From contig JASGKH010000001.1 in assembly GCA_047600785.1 (NCBI GenBank), positions 1,302,001 to 1,366,000 on the forward strand: DNA of 64,000 nucleotides. The letters run 5' to 3'. The translations under genes were made by a program, and so were the position numbers. Positions 37,019 to 47,016 of the stretch are shown one piece after another. Below the pieces are notes generated by a model. That model searched no databases. It was given only the letters and a program-made list of their open reading frames with translations, and was not told where the DNA came from. The stretch comes from Breznakibacter sp047600785 (GTDB taxonomy: Bacteria; Bacteroidota; Bacteroidia; Bacteroidales; Marinilabiliaceae). Numbering within the stretch: the first letter of the stretch is position 1; each line of letters starts with the position of its first letter.

Positions 37019-39304
37019 ATGGAGCAAGGAAATTATCAAAGAAAGTTTGGCTACCTGTGGATGCTGGCGTTCGCCATGTTGAACATGACGGCCATGCGTG
37101 CCGAACAACCCCCCCTGGCATTGTGGTACGACAGACCTGCTACGGAATGGATGACTTCGGCCCTTCCGATCGGTAACGGTGAATTGGGAGGCATGTTCTT
37201 TGGCGGGGTAGAACGGGAGCAGATGCAGTTCAACGAAAAAACACTGTGGACGGGAAGCACCACGTTAAGAGGGGCTTATCAAAGCTTTGGAGATTTGTAC
37301 CTTGATTTTCCGGGGCATGACGCTTACACAAACTACCGCCGCGAACTGAACCTCGACGAAGCAATGGGGAAAGTTTTGTACACCGTGGGGGGCGTACGGT
37401 ACCTCCGGGAATATTTCGCCAGTTATCCGGACGGAGTTGTCGTCATGCGCATCAGCACCCCCGGACATACAGGCAAAGTGACGTTTTCGGTGGATTTGAA
37501 AGACGCACATGCGGGGAGTAAAGCGATCTCAAAAAATACCATTACAATATTGGGTAACCTGAACCTTATTTCGTACGAGGCACAAGTGCTGGTAAAAAAC
37601 GAAGGAGGGACTCTTGCCATCGAAGGAAGTAAAATAACCGTAAAGGATGCCGATGCGGTGACCCTGTTGCTCGCGGCCGGCACCACCTACCATGTTTCTT
37701 CCGATACATATGTAGGCTCTTCGGCCGGCCAGTTGCACCAAAGGCTATCAAAACGCATTGCCAGAGCCGGAGCTGGGAGCTATGAGAGCCTGAAAAAGTC
37801 CCATTTGGACGACTACCGGTCAAAATTCAACAGAGTGAAACTGGATTTGGGTGTTCCAATGTCCAATGTCCGGACCGACGAGTTGGTCCGTTCGCACAAA
37901 GAGAGTATTTACCTCGACATTTTGTACTTTCAGTATGGACGCTATTTGATGCTGAGCTCATCGAGGGGCATGGATTTGCCGAACAACCTGCAGGGAATCT
38001 GGAACAACGACAATAACCCAGCCTGGCAGTGCGATATCCACAGCAACATCAACATTCAGATGAACTACTGGCCGGCTGAAAACACCAACCTGCCGGAATG
38101 CCACCGTCCGTTTCTTCGCTATGTGGCCAAAGAAGCTCTGCGCGAAGGCGGTTCGTGGCAGCGGCTGGCCCGCAGCGAAGGTCTCAGGGGATGGGCCGTT
38201 AAGACCCAAAGCAACATTTTTGCATATACGGACTGGAACATAAACCGTCCGGCGAATGCCTGGTATTGCATGCATTTATGGCAGCATTTTGTGTATACCA
38301 ACGATATGGCGTATTTGAAGGGGACCGCTTTCCCGGTGATGAGGAGCGCTTGCGAGTATTGGTTCGACCGGTTGGAGGAAGATGCCGGCGGAAAGCTGGT
38401 TGCCCCCGGTGAATGGTCGCCCGAACAAGGTCCCTGGCAAGATGGGGTGGCCTATGCCCAGCAATTGGTTTGGGAACTGTTTGACCAAACGTTGAAGGCT
38501 TCAAAAATTCTTGGAGTTGATGACGCGTTTGTTTCCGAATTGGCCCGGAAATTTGAAAAATTAGACAACGGGCTGGAAATCGGTTCATGGGGACAGATAA
38601 AAGAATGGAAAGAGCCTGCGGTGCAACAAGGCAGAGAGCTGGATGTATATGGCAACGACCATCGCCATTTGTCGCAGTTGATCGCGTTGTATCCGGGCAA
38701 TCAGATATCATATCATTTGGATAAAGAGTTGGCCGATGCCGCCAGAAAGACATTGCAGTCAAGAGGCGATGAAGGTACCGGGTGGAGCCGGGCTTGGAAA
38801 ATTGCCTGCTGGGCCCGTTTGGGCGATGGAGACCATGCCTACAAATTGCTAAAAGCCGCCTTGAACATGGCTTCCCTTACAAAAATCAGCATGAACAATT
38901 CCGATGGGGGAGTGTATGCAAACCTGCTGGACGCCCATCCTCCCTTTCAGATTGATGGGAACTTCGGGGCCACGGCCGGTATTGCCGAGATGCTGGTCCA
39001 GAGTAATTTAGGATTTATACAGCTGTTGCCTGCCCTGCCCGGGGCTTGGCCCGACGGGGAATTCAGGGGGCTGAGGACTGAAGGCAATTTTACGCTGGGG
39101 CTTATTTGGAAGAACGGGCAGCCGGTGGGGTGCCGTGTACATTCCGGCTCAGGAAACGATTGTAAAATCTATTGTCCCAACAGATGGACGGCCAAAGTAA
39201 CCGACAGGTCGGGCCGGGTAGTCGCGTTGGACAGGTCGGGCGAGAACATCCTTTCTTTCCCCACGAAGAAAGGAAGGGAATACGTCATTGCATTTTCTTT
39301 TTAA
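37019..39304 (+). CDS. GH95 alpha-L-fucosidase / alpha-L-galactosidase
   Basis: Inverting glycosidase of 761 residues with signal peptide ending near AMRA. The N-terminal beta-sandwich opens with PLALWYDRPATEWMTSALPIGNGELGGMFFGG, the GH95 hallmark. The catalytic barrel shows NNLQGIWN, HSNINIQMNYWPAENTNL (the paired Asn residues that assist the base), GEWSPEQG (probable acid Glu) and PPFQIDGNFGA (probable Asp). Family members remove alpha-1,2-linked L-fucose or L-galactose; the two cannot be separated by eye. The gap of 228 nt before it holds nothing recognisable. It is followed by a GH2 gene whose longest frame overlaps its end. Confidence 0.9.
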   Translation: MEQGNYQRKFGYLWMLAFAMLNMTAMRAEQPPLALWYDRPATEWMTSALPIGNGELGGMFFGGVEREQMQFNEKTLWTGSTTLRGAYQSFGDLYLDFPGHDAYTNYRRELNLDEAMGKVLYTVGGVRYLREYFASYPDGVVVMRISTPGHTGKVTFSVDLKDAHAGSKAISKNTITILGNLNLISYEAQVLVKNEGGTLAIEGSKITVKDADAVTLLLAAGTTYHVSSDTYVGSSAGQLHQRLSKRIARAGAGSYESLKKSHLDDYRSKFNRVKLDLGVPMSNVRTDELVRSHKESIYLDILYFQYGRYLMLSSSRGMDLPNNLQGIWNNDNNPAWQCDIHSNINIQMNYWPAENTNLPECHRPFLRYVAKEALREGGSWQRLARSEGLRGWAVKTQSNIFAYTDWNINRPANAWYCMHLWQHFVYTNDMAYLKGTAFPVMRSACEYWFDRLEEDAGGKLVAPGEWSPEQGPWQDGVAYAQQLVWELFDQTLKASKILGVDDAFVSELARKFEKLDNGLEIGSWGQIKEWKEPAVQQGRELDVYGNDHRHLSQLIALYPGNQISYHLDKELADAARKTLQSRGDEGTGWSRAWKIACWARLGDGDHAYKLLKAALNMASLTKISMNNSDGGVYANLLDAHPPFQIDGNFGATAGIAEMLVQSNLGFIQLLPALPGAWPDGEFRGLRTEGNFTLGLIWKNGQPVGCRVHSGSGNDCKIYCPNRWTAKVTDRSGRVVALDRSGENILSFPTKKGREYVIAFSF

Positions 39305-39323
39305 ATGCAATGGGAACAAAATT

Positions 39324-41990
39324 ATGAAAGGAAGTTATTGTTGTAAGTCCACGCAGAACGGAATTTTTATGGCGAGTTTACGAATTGTTTGGTTAATAAG
39401 CATGATCGGGTGTTTTGGAGGATTGGATGCCACCGCCCAGAATATCAGGATAAAACAAAATATCAACAGGGATTGGGCTTTTACGCTTGGCGACATCAAA
39501 GGGGCCGAAATTGAGGCTTTTGATGATGCCGGCTGGGCAAATGTGTCATTGCCCCACTCATTTTCCATCCCGTATTTTATGTGGGGCAAGGTGTACCAGG
39601 GGTATGGCTGGTACCGGAAAGTGATTGATGTCCCTGACATATGGAACGGTAAAAACGTGACCCTGGAATTTGAAGGAGCCTTCATCGAAACGGAAGCTTA
39701 TGTGAATGGAAAATACCTTGGCAAACACGTGGGCGGATATACGGGTTTCGTGTTCGACCTCACGGCACACCTTGTCACAGGTAAAAACGTGGTGGCCGTC
39801 CGGATCAATAATCTTTGGAACCCCCGTGTGGCACCCCGGGCAGGCGACCATCAGTTCAGCGGGGGTATTTACCGCGATGTTTACCTGAACGTCACCGATA
39901 AGTTGCATGTCGACTGGTGCGGAACCTTTATTTATACCCCCCGGGCCAGTAAAACTTCTGCTGCATGCGAGGCGGCCATCGAGGTCCGTAACAATTACAA
40001 TGCAGACAGGCCTTGCACCGTAAAAACCGATATTCTTTCGCCCGAAGGGAAGGTTGTGGCCTCCGGACAATCGACCGGGACGGTGCGAAAGAACGGGACG
40101 GAGATTTTCAGGCAGGTTTTTCCTGCCATTGCCGGTCCGCAGCTGTGGAGCCCCGAGTCGCCTAAGCTATACAGCGCCGTGACCACCGTCTCGGTCAACG
40201 GAAGCCCGGTAGACCAATATGAAACCACGTTTGGTATCCGGCATTTTGAGTGGACTGCCGATCGTGGTTTTTTTCTTAACGGTGAGCACTATTACCTGCT
40301 GGGGGCCAATGTCCACCAGGATCAGGCTGGCTGGGGCGATGCAGTGACCAATGCCGCCATGAGGCGTGATGTGCAGATGATCAAAGATGCCGGGTTCAAT
40401 TGCATACGGGGCTCGCACTATCCGCACGATCCGGCCTTTTCCCAGGCCTGCGACGAAATAGGCATCATTCTTTTTCAGGAAAATGCCTTTTGGGGAATGG
40501 GGGGGAGCTCCGGCGATAAAGGCTGGGGCACGCCCTCGTCAGGGTGTTATCCGCCTAAAGCAGAAGATCAGTCCTTTTTTGACCAAAGTGTATTGGCCCA
40601 GCTGGGGGAGATGATTAAAATACATCGTAACCACGCATCCATTGCTGCCTGGAGCATGAGCAACGAACCGTTTTTTACCGATGCCCCGACCGATGGGCCG
40701 ATGAAGAGACTTTTGAACGTGGCCACCGACAGCGCCAGAAGCTGGGACCCGACGCGGGAAGTGGCCATTGGCGGTGCCCAGCGTAAAGGAGTGGACCGTT
40801 TAGGTAAGGGGGCCATTGCCTTTTATAATGGGGACGGCGCCTCGCGCGAAGAGTTCCAGAATCCGGGCGTCCCTAACCTGGTGTCGGAGTACGGCAGCAC
40901 CACCTCCCATCGTCCCGGACGTTTTTTTGCCGGTTGGGGCGATGTGAAAGATGGATGGAACAGACCGGAATGGCGGAGCGGCTACGTGATATGGTGCGGT
41001 TTCGACCATGGAACGGTTGGCGGCGTGGGGTTGGCCACCATGGGCCTGATCGATTACTTCCGTCTTCCCAAGCGCCAGTATTACTGGTATGCCGAAGCGT
41101 ATGGAAAAGGGATCCGCAACCCCGTGGAGCCCCAATGGCCTCAGGATGGCACGCCCGCAAAACTGAGGTTGGAAGCCGGCAACTATACCATTGCCGCAAC
41201 CGATGGTACCGACGATGTCCAGGTTGTTGTCACGGTACTCGATGCATCGGGCACGCATGTTAGCCGTAATATCCCTGTGGAATTGAGCGTGGTTTCGGGG
41301 CCGGGAGAATTTCCGACAGGCCGCAACATCCGGTTTGCGCCACCATCGAACCGGGAAGAATCGGATATTGCCATCCGCGACGGACGGGCGGCCATTGCTT
41401 TTCGTTCATATTATGCAGGTAAAACGATCATCCGCGCAACGGCCGAAGGCGTGGAGCCCGCCATCGTCGAAATCGTGACCCATGGGACACCTGTCTGGCA
41501 GGAAGGGGTGACGAAGGCGGTAGAGGATAGGCCTTATAAGCGTTACGTGGAACAAACAGAAAAGGTATCCGTCACGCAGGAGATGTTGCTGGCGGCCAAC
41601 AGGCCTGCGTGGGCAAGCTCGGAGCTGAAAGGCACCAACAAGGCCAACGCCAACGATGGGCATGGCGCTACTGTCTGGAAACCGGCGGGAAAAGATAAAG
41701 AGCTTTGGTGGAAAGTGGCGCTCGAAGCTTCTTATTGCATTGATCGCATCCAGCTTGAATTCCCGGAAGAAGCTCCCTATCAATATCTCATTGAAGTATC
41801 GGGCGATGATGTGAACTGGACCACGGTGGCCGACCGGTCGGCCGTGGCGATCAATGCCAGGGTACGTACGGAATCGGGGAATTTAGGCTGCGGCATCGCA
41901 TTTGTTCGTATCCGCTTCGTATCGGAACAGGCAGGTTTATCCGAAATTAAGATAGGAGGCGTGCCAACATCGGAAAATAACGGGAACTGA
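39324..41990 (+). CDS. GH2 family glycosidase with C-terminal discoidin-like (F5/8C) domain
   Basis: A secreted GH2 enzyme of about 888 residues. The start at 39324 avoids overlap with the GH95 stop; ATG 39369 gives a shorter leader (MASLRIVWLISMIGCFGG), and a lipoprotein Cys in MIGC is possible. Domains: jelly roll (WYRKVIDVPDIWNG), Ig-like, TIM barrel with acid/base in WSMSNEPFF and nucleophile in LVSEYGS, then Ig-like (KLRLEAGNYTIAATDG) and a terminal F5/8C-like module (PAWASSELKGTNKANANDG to GLSEIKIGGV) that probably binds polysaccharide. The subtype could be beta-galactosidase or beta-glucuronidase-like; the barrel differs clearly from the upstream LacZ type. Confidence 0.88.
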   Translation: MKGSYCCKSTQNGIFMASLRIVWLISMIGCFGGLDATAQNIRIKQNINRDWAFTLGDIKGAEIEAFDDAGWANVSLPHSFSIPYFMWGKVYQGYGWYRKVIDVPDIWNGKNVTLEFEGAFIETEAYVNGKYLGKHVGGYTGFVFDLTAHLVTGKNVVAVRINNLWNPRVAPRAGDHQFSGGIYRDVYLNVTDKLHVDWCGTFIYTPRASKTSAACEAAIEVRNNYNADRPCTVKTDILSPEGKVVASGQSTGTVRKNGTEIFRQVFPAIAGPQLWSPESPKLYSAVTTVSVNGSPVDQYETTFGIRHFEWTADRGFFLNGEHYYLLGANVHQDQAGWGDAVTNAAMRRDVQMIKDAGFNCIRGSHYPHDPAFSQACDEIGIILFQENAFWGMGGSSGDKGWGTPSSGCYPPKAEDQSFFDQSVLAQLGEMIKIHRNHASIAAWSMSNEPFFTDAPTDGPMKRLLNVATDSARSWDPTREVAIGGAQRKGVDRLGKGAIAFYNGDGASREEFQNPGVPNLVSEYGSTTSHRPGRFFAGWGDVKDGWNRPEWRSGYVIWCGFDHGTVGGVGLATMGLIDYFRLPKRQYYWYAEAYGKGIRNPVEPQWPQDGTPAKLRLEAGNYTIAATDGTDDVQVVVTVLDASGTHVSRNIPVELSVVSGPGEFPTGRNIRFAPPSNREESDIAIRDGRAAIAFRSYYAGKTIIRATAEGVEPAIVEIVTHGTPVWQEGVTKAVEDRPYKRYVEQTEKVSVTQEMLLAANRPAWASSELKGTNKANANDGHGATVWKPAGKDKELWWKVALEASYCIDRIQLEFPEEAPYQYLIEVSGDDVNWTTVADRSAVAINARVRTESGNLGCGIAFVRIRFVSEQAGLSEIKIGGVPTSENNGN

Positions 41991-42082
41991 CGGCCCCGGC
42001 GCATACGTTATCAATAGAAATGAAGGACCCGAATAGGTTGCGTTTGCCGTAGAACTTGATTTTGACCGGATAAACAAGAAGA

Positions 42083-42850
42083 ATGGGGTTAAATAGATCT
42101 GTATCTTCAATCGTGTTGGTTGCCCATGAGGGGAAACTCCGTAATCTGCCGGAGTATATTTTGTTGGATGATTTTTATGTGTCGACGGTACAGGACGAGC
42201 GATCGGCATGGGATGCCCTTTTAAGCCACCAACCCGGAATTATTGTGGTAGATGATGAAATGTGCGGATTTGATGTTTACTCCTTTTGTCGCAGGATAAA
42301 GCGTCACATGAACACGTCACACATAATGGTTGGGTTGTTGCTTGACCGCGGGGCGGATATTCCGAAAGGATATAAGGCCGGTGCCGATTTCTGTTTCCCG
42401 AAGCCGATTGATCAGGGTGCAATGGTATGGCATTTGAGAAACCTTAACCAAACCCGGAAGAATCTTGTCCGGTTTGCCAGTACGGAGTCCTTGTTGCAGC
42501 CGCCCGGGATCGAGTTGGTCTCGGATAATGAAATATTCCTAAAGAATGCGGTTGAGGTCATCAACCGTTATTTGCACGATCCATGTTTCAACGTTTATCA
42601 ATTTAGCCGGGAAATGGGGTTTAGCCCTAACTTATTATATAGGAAGATTAAATTGCTTACCGGGGAAACGGTGACAGAGTTTATCCGCAACCGGCGTATA
42701 AAAGCAAGTGCGGCTTTGCTGGCCCAGAAAAAGCGTACCGTGTCCGAGATAAGCTATATGCTGGGCTTTACAAGCCCATCTTACTTTTCGCGCCGGTTCA
42801 GGGAAAAGTATGGTTGTACGCCAAGCGAATACGTGGAGAAGCATTCGTAA
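42083..42850 (+). CDS. Response-regulator-like protein with AraC DNA-binding domain
   Basis: A 255-residue cytosolic regulator. The N-terminal 120 residues are receiver-like: GIIVVDDEMCGFDVYSFCRRIK would hold the phospho-Asp and FCFPKPID the conserved Lys, but the usual acidic pair at the start is missing (IVLVAHEGK). The C-terminus is an AraC helix-turn-helix pair (VYQFSREMGFSPNLLYRKIK, ISYMLGFTSPSYFSRRFREK). It looks like the receiver-HTH tail of a hybrid two-component PUL regulator cut away from its sensor. It lies between the GH genes and susC on the same strand, so local control of the PUL is likely. Phosphorylation is doubtful because of the missing acidic pocket. Confidence 0.88.
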   Translation: MGLNRSVSSIVLVAHEGKLRNLPEYILLDDFYVSTVQDERSAWDALLSHQPGIIVVDDEMCGFDVYSFCRRIKRHMNTSHIMVGLLLDRGADIPKGYKAGADFCFPKPIDQGAMVWHLRNLNQTRKNLVRFASTESLLQPPGIELVSDNEIFLKNAVEVINRYLHDPCFNVYQFSREMGFSPNLLYRKIKLLTGETVTEFIRNRRIKASAALLAQKKRTVSEISYMLGFTSPSYFSRRFREKYGCTPSEYVEKHS

Positions 42851-42876
42851 AAAAAAAAGAAGAAGGGGAGAAGAAG

Positions 42877-42912
42877 AAACGGGGCGGATATACCATATCC
42901 GCCCCGTTTTTT
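42877..42912 (+). terminator. Strong rho-independent terminator after the AraC regulator
   Basis: Stem AAACGGGGCGGATAT / ATATCCGCCCCGTTT with a short loop and a T-run, 26 nt past the regulator stop. It separates the first half of the locus from the susC transcript. Confidence 0.92.
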
Positions 42913-43635
42913 ATGGCCGGTCTTGCGCATGTTACTAAAATTAGCAAAACACGCCCCATATGGGTATAGGCATACTGCCGATGCTTTATCCTTCCGTATT
43001 CCATGGGCAGACACGGATTAAACTCAAAACGGGAACACATCTTCTAGTCTCTATATTAACGGTAAAACCTGCACCCTGGCCAGTGCATGGTTTACCCGGT
43101 TAAGCGTACATTCTTGGACCTGGACGGGCTGGAACCTGGTTTTCTCTTTGCCGCACCGAAAATGTCCTGTCGTGCCCGTTTTTAGTTCCATAAAAAACAA
43201 TGGCCCGGAATTCCCTGTCCAAATTCTGCTTTAAAACGTTAGGTCGGCTTCTCCTTGTCCCCGGGGATTGTAAATAACGTATTGCATGTGGTGGCGTGCT
43301 GTTTACGGACTTCCCATCTGATCTCTTTTCCCAGTCCCAAATTATGTTTTGGTACTCGGTTGGACCGGCAATAACGGCAGTTCGTGTATGCCGATGGGGT
43401 TGTTGTAATTTGCATTTAATCAGGTGGATATTTGAATTTGGCATGGGGAAGTATGTCCCATTTCATACTTTGGGACTCCATCTTCCTGGAAGGAACGGAA
43501 ATATCTGTATAGGTTTGTCATGAAATGTTAATTCCGTTGGGGTTTGAGGGAAAAAGAAAAGGCGACAATTGCAGTGCCGCCTTTTCGACCGAATACATTA
43601 ATGGATAAACAATTAATTTAATTCATGTCAAATTT
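42913..43635 (+). promoter_or_regulatory. 723-nt intergenic region upstream of susC with a terminator-like hairpin
   Basis: No coding sequence is supported. A hairpin at 43556-43586 (GAAAAGGCG / CGCCTTTTC) lies 50 nt before the susC ATG, preceded by an A-run; it could be a leader attenuator or the end of a small transcript. The susC promoter is presumably here, but no confident TAnnTTTG was fixed. Long leaders with antisense RNAs are known at some Bacteroides susC genes, so a small RNA is possible. Confidence 0.45.
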
Positions 43636-46600
43636 ATGGAAAAAAGTTACGAAAGGAAGAATTCTTCATCCCGGCGCATTGTTTCGGAATGGAGAAGAAA
43701 GACTTTTGCCACATTGGGCGTAGCACTCTGTTTGTTACCCGTTGGGGCGTATGGAAACAACGGGGCCAATACCCCGGACTCCGGGAATGTGGCGATGCAG
43801 CAACCACAAGGGATTGCCGTGTCGGGTAAGGTCACCGATGAAAAGGGAGAGGCCATACCGGGCGCATCGGTGTTTATAAAAGGCACGCAAACCGGTACGA
43901 TTTCCGATATTAACGGCCAATACTCAATTACCGCACCCAAGGGGGCCACATTGGTCATTACGTTTATCGGCATGAGGAATGTGGAAGTCATTGTCAGGGA
44001 CGAGAGAACCATTAACGTGACGTTGGTGAGTGAATCCATTGATCTGGACGATGTGGTGGTGGTGGGGTACGGCGTGCAGAAAAAGGCATCGCTGACCAGT
44101 GCCATTTCACAGATAAAAGCGGAAGAAGCCCTTAAAAACAAAGGCGTCAACAACATCTCGGTAGCCCTTCAGGGGGAAGTTCCCGGGCTTGTCGTAACCC
44201 GTACCTCAACCCGTCCGGGTAGTGAAGGTGCAGAAATGAAAATTCGCGGCGACATTTCGGTAAACGGAAATTCAAGCCCATTGGTACTGATTGACGGTAT
44301 CGCAGGCTCACTCGATGAGCTTAATCAGATGGAACCCAGTGATATCGAAAATATCTCGGTGTTGAAAGACGCTTCGGCGGCCATTTATGGGGCGCGTTCC
44401 GCTTCCGGCGTTCTGTTGGTAACCACCAAGCGCGGGAAAAAAGGAGCGGCACGTGTCACCTACAACGGTTCCTTAAGCACGACCATCGACGGTATAAGAA
44501 TGCCGATTACGAGCAATGCCCAATGGCTTGACATGTTTTACGACGCGCAATATCGCGACGCCATGGCAAACAATCCCACTTTAACCGATCCGGAAGATAT
44601 TAAAGCGAGGATGAACTGGTGGATATTGGCTACCAACAGCGTATTGTCGGGGACTCTCGTCGATACCGGCGAAGCCATTGGCGATGAAAAACTCTGGCAG
44701 GCCCTGCGCGACGGTAAAACCATGAGTGTGAAAAGAAGCAACGGATGGATTCACCGCTACGAACCCGGTAACTACATCATGGACGAACTCTACGGGCAGG
44801 CAATCTCTCACAAACATTCGGTCAACATTTCGGGCGCCGACGATAAGTTCGGTTATATGGCCTCACTGGGTTATGCCGACAACCAATCCCAACTGAAAGT
44901 GGCCGAAGACGGCGAGAAGAAATACAGCGGGCGTTTGAATATGGATTATCAGGCCACCGAAATCCTGAAGTTCGAGACAGGCATGTCATACGAAATGCGG
45001 GACATCACCACGCCCAGTACCGATGTCGGAGCCGGATGGGCCGACCCCTGGCTATGGGCATTTTACAGCAAAACAGGCAATTTTTACGACACGTTCGACG
45101 GCAAGCGCAGCCCGCTTGGCGGATTGATTGGCGGCGGACAAGTCAAAACCGGGTTTACCACTTTCCGCGGTAACCTTAAAGCCACGCTCAACCTTTCTGC
45201 CGTCACGAAAGGTCTGTCACTGTCGGCAACGGGCGGTTATAAATCGGTAGGAAAGGATATCCAGACCTTGAAGAACAAAGTACAGTATTACGACTGGGAG
45301 GATAACCCGACAGGCAACAAGCAGGGACCCGGCTCGCTGTCCGAGGAACTGAACAAATGGACAAGCACAACCCTCGGCGGTTTTGCCGACTACAACCGTA
45401 CATTCGGCCAGGTGCACAATGTCAGTGCCATGCTGGGTATCACGGCCGAAGAAGAAAACTGGAAAAAGGTAACCGCCTCACGTAACAACGGTCCCTTATA
45501 CGAAGGCTCCGGTCTGGTTGATCTGGAAACGATGACGAGCGGTACCAACAATGGTGCGGGCGGCGGACAAAGTTCATGGGCGTTTTTGTCGTACGTCACT
45601 CGTTTGAATTACAATTACGACAACAGATACATTGTCGAATTTTTAGGACGTCGCGACGGCTCGTCCAAACTGGCAGTCAGCCAGCGGTGGAAGAATTTCT
45701 ACTCTGTGTCCGGCGGATGGGTTATCTCCAATGAGAGCTTTATGCAAGACTTTGATTGGTTAAGCAATCTGAAAGTTCGCTACAACTACGGGAAAACGGG
45801 CAGCGTGACGGGAATCGACAATTACGAACGCTATGCGACCATCTCAACCGGTTCGGCCTATTTCGGACAAGGCTCAACGCTGACCAGCCAGCCATCCTTG
45901 TGGCTTAGCGGAATGACTTCGGATGCGCGCACCTGGGAAACCATTAACAGCCACAACGCGGGCGTGGATTTTGCTTTCCTGAAAAACCGCCTGTCGGGTT
46001 CGTTCGATTACTTCAGTAAAACGAATGACGGCATGTTTATCCAGATAACTTATCCTTCAGTATTGGGAGCAAGCGCCCCGCTGACCAATAACGGTAAGTT
46101 TGGCGCCAAAGGCTGGGAGTTTGCGCTCAACTGGCGTGATAAGATCGGCGGGCTGACCTACAATGTAGGTGGGTTCATCGGCGATGCCACGAATGAAGTG
46201 CTAAGGCTGGCAAACAATGAAAACGTGCCTACCCCCGGTAAAAACTCAAACCGTCTGGTCGGGAAGCCCCGCGAATCGTTCTATGTGTACGAAACGGCAG
46301 GTATATTCTCAACACAGGCAGAAGCTGATGCCTACTACGAACAGTACTACTGGAACGAGGCCCATACCGGTCCCAAATCCGGAAACATACTTCCGGCGCC
46401 TGCGGCCACAGGTACCAACCGCCTTCGTCCCGGCGCGCGCATACTTGTCGACCGTGACGGTGACGGAGCCATTACCACCAAGGATACATATTATGCAGGC
46501 GACGCTGCGCCGCACTACAACTTCGGGTTCAAACTCGGCGCGGAATACAAAGGATTCGATTTCCAGGCTTTCTTCCAGGGCGTGGGTAAGCAGATTGTGT

Positions 46601-46995
46601 TGCGGAGCGGACACTTCCGTGCTCCCTTTGCCACAAACTGGACATTGCAAAACAGCACCTTTATTGGCAAAACATGGACGGAAGACAATACCGATACGGA
46701 CTATACCGTGATTTCCCGCGACGGGTCGTTCAACGCGTTTAACTACGACAACAAGGACATAAGCATACAGCATTCAAGCTACGTGCGCCTCAAGTCGCTG
46801 GTAATCGGTTACACCATCCCAAAACATCTGATCACCAAGGCAGGGTTAAGCTCGGTGAGGATATATGTATCGGGCGACGACCTTTGGGAATCGACAAAGA
46901 TAAAAGACGGCTACGATCCCGAATACGGCGAACAGTCAAACAATACGTTCCCGTTCTGCCGGTTGCTGTCAACGGGTGTAAATATTTCGTTTTAA
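43636..46995 (+). CDS. SusC/RagA-family TonB-dependent glycan transporter
   Basis: Outer-membrane importer of 1119 residues taking up oligosaccharides with TonB energy. After a long basic leader and hydrophobic segment (FATLGVALCLLPVGAYG) comes a CarbopepD_reg-like domain (VSGKVTDEKGEAIPGASVFIKG), the TonB-box-like DDVVVVGYG, a plug domain (APLVLIDGIAG type sequence SPLVLIDGIAGSLDEL) and a 22-strand barrel ending STGVNISF. The susD gene follows after 21 nt, forming the usual pair. The pair defines this region as a PUL. It starts after the terminator at 42912 and so is likely the first gene of its own transcript. Confidence 0.97.
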   Translation: MEKSYERKNSSSRRIVSEWRRKTFATLGVALCLLPVGAYGNNGANTPDSGNVAMQQPQGIAVSGKVTDEKGEAIPGASVFIKGTQTGTISDINGQYSITAPKGATLVITFIGMRNVEVIVRDERTINVTLVSESIDLDDVVVVGYGVQKKASLTSAISQIKAEEALKNKGVNNISVALQGEVPGLVVTRTSTRPGSEGAEMKIRGDISVNGNSSPLVLIDGIAGSLDELNQMEPSDIENISVLKDASAAIYGARSASGVLLVTTKRGKKGAARVTYNGSLSTTIDGIRMPITSNAQWLDMFYDAQYRDAMANNPTLTDPEDIKARMNWWILATNSVLSGTLVDTGEAIGDEKLWQALRDGKTMSVKRSNGWIHRYEPGNYIMDELYGQAISHKHSVNISGADDKFGYMASLGYADNQSQLKVAEDGEKKYSGRLNMDYQATEILKFETGMSYEMRDITTPSTDVGAGWADPWLWAFYSKTGNFYDTFDGKRSPLGGLIGGGQVKTGFTTFRGNLKATLNLSAVTKGLSLSATGGYKSVGKDIQTLKNKVQYYDWEDNPTGNKQGPGSLSEELNKWTSTTLGGFADYNRTFGQVHNVSAMLGITAEEENWKKVTASRNNGPLYEGSGLVDLETMTSGTNNGAGGGQSSWAFLSYVTRLNYNYDNRYIVEFLGRRDGSSKLAVSQRWKNFYSVSGGWVISNESFMQDFDWLSNLKVRYNYGKTGSVTGIDNYERYATISTGSAYFGQGSTLTSQPSLWLSGMTSDARTWETINSHNAGVDFAFLKNRLSGSFDYFSKTNDGMFIQITYPSVLGASAPLTNNGKFGAKGWEFALNWRDKIGGLTYNVGGFIGDATNEVLRLANNENVPTPGKNSNRLVGKPRESFYVYETAGIFSTQAEADAYYEQYYWNEAHTGPKSGNILPAPAATGTNRLRPGARILVDRDGDGAITTKDTYYAGDAAPHYNFGFKLGAEYKGFDFQAFFQGVGKQIVLRSGHFRAPFATNWTLQNSTFIGKTWTEDNTDTDYTVISRDGSFNAFNYDNKDISIQHSSYVRLKSLVIGYTIPKHLITKAGLSSVRIYVSGDDLWESTKIKDGYDPEYGEQSNNTFPFCRLLSTGVNISF

Positions 46996-47016
46996 CAACC
47001 TGTACAATTTTTCGAT

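Noticed and set aside
43296..43523. 75-codon frame in the susC leader region
   Set aside because: No ribosome site, homologous motif or conserved context seen; region more likely regulatory.
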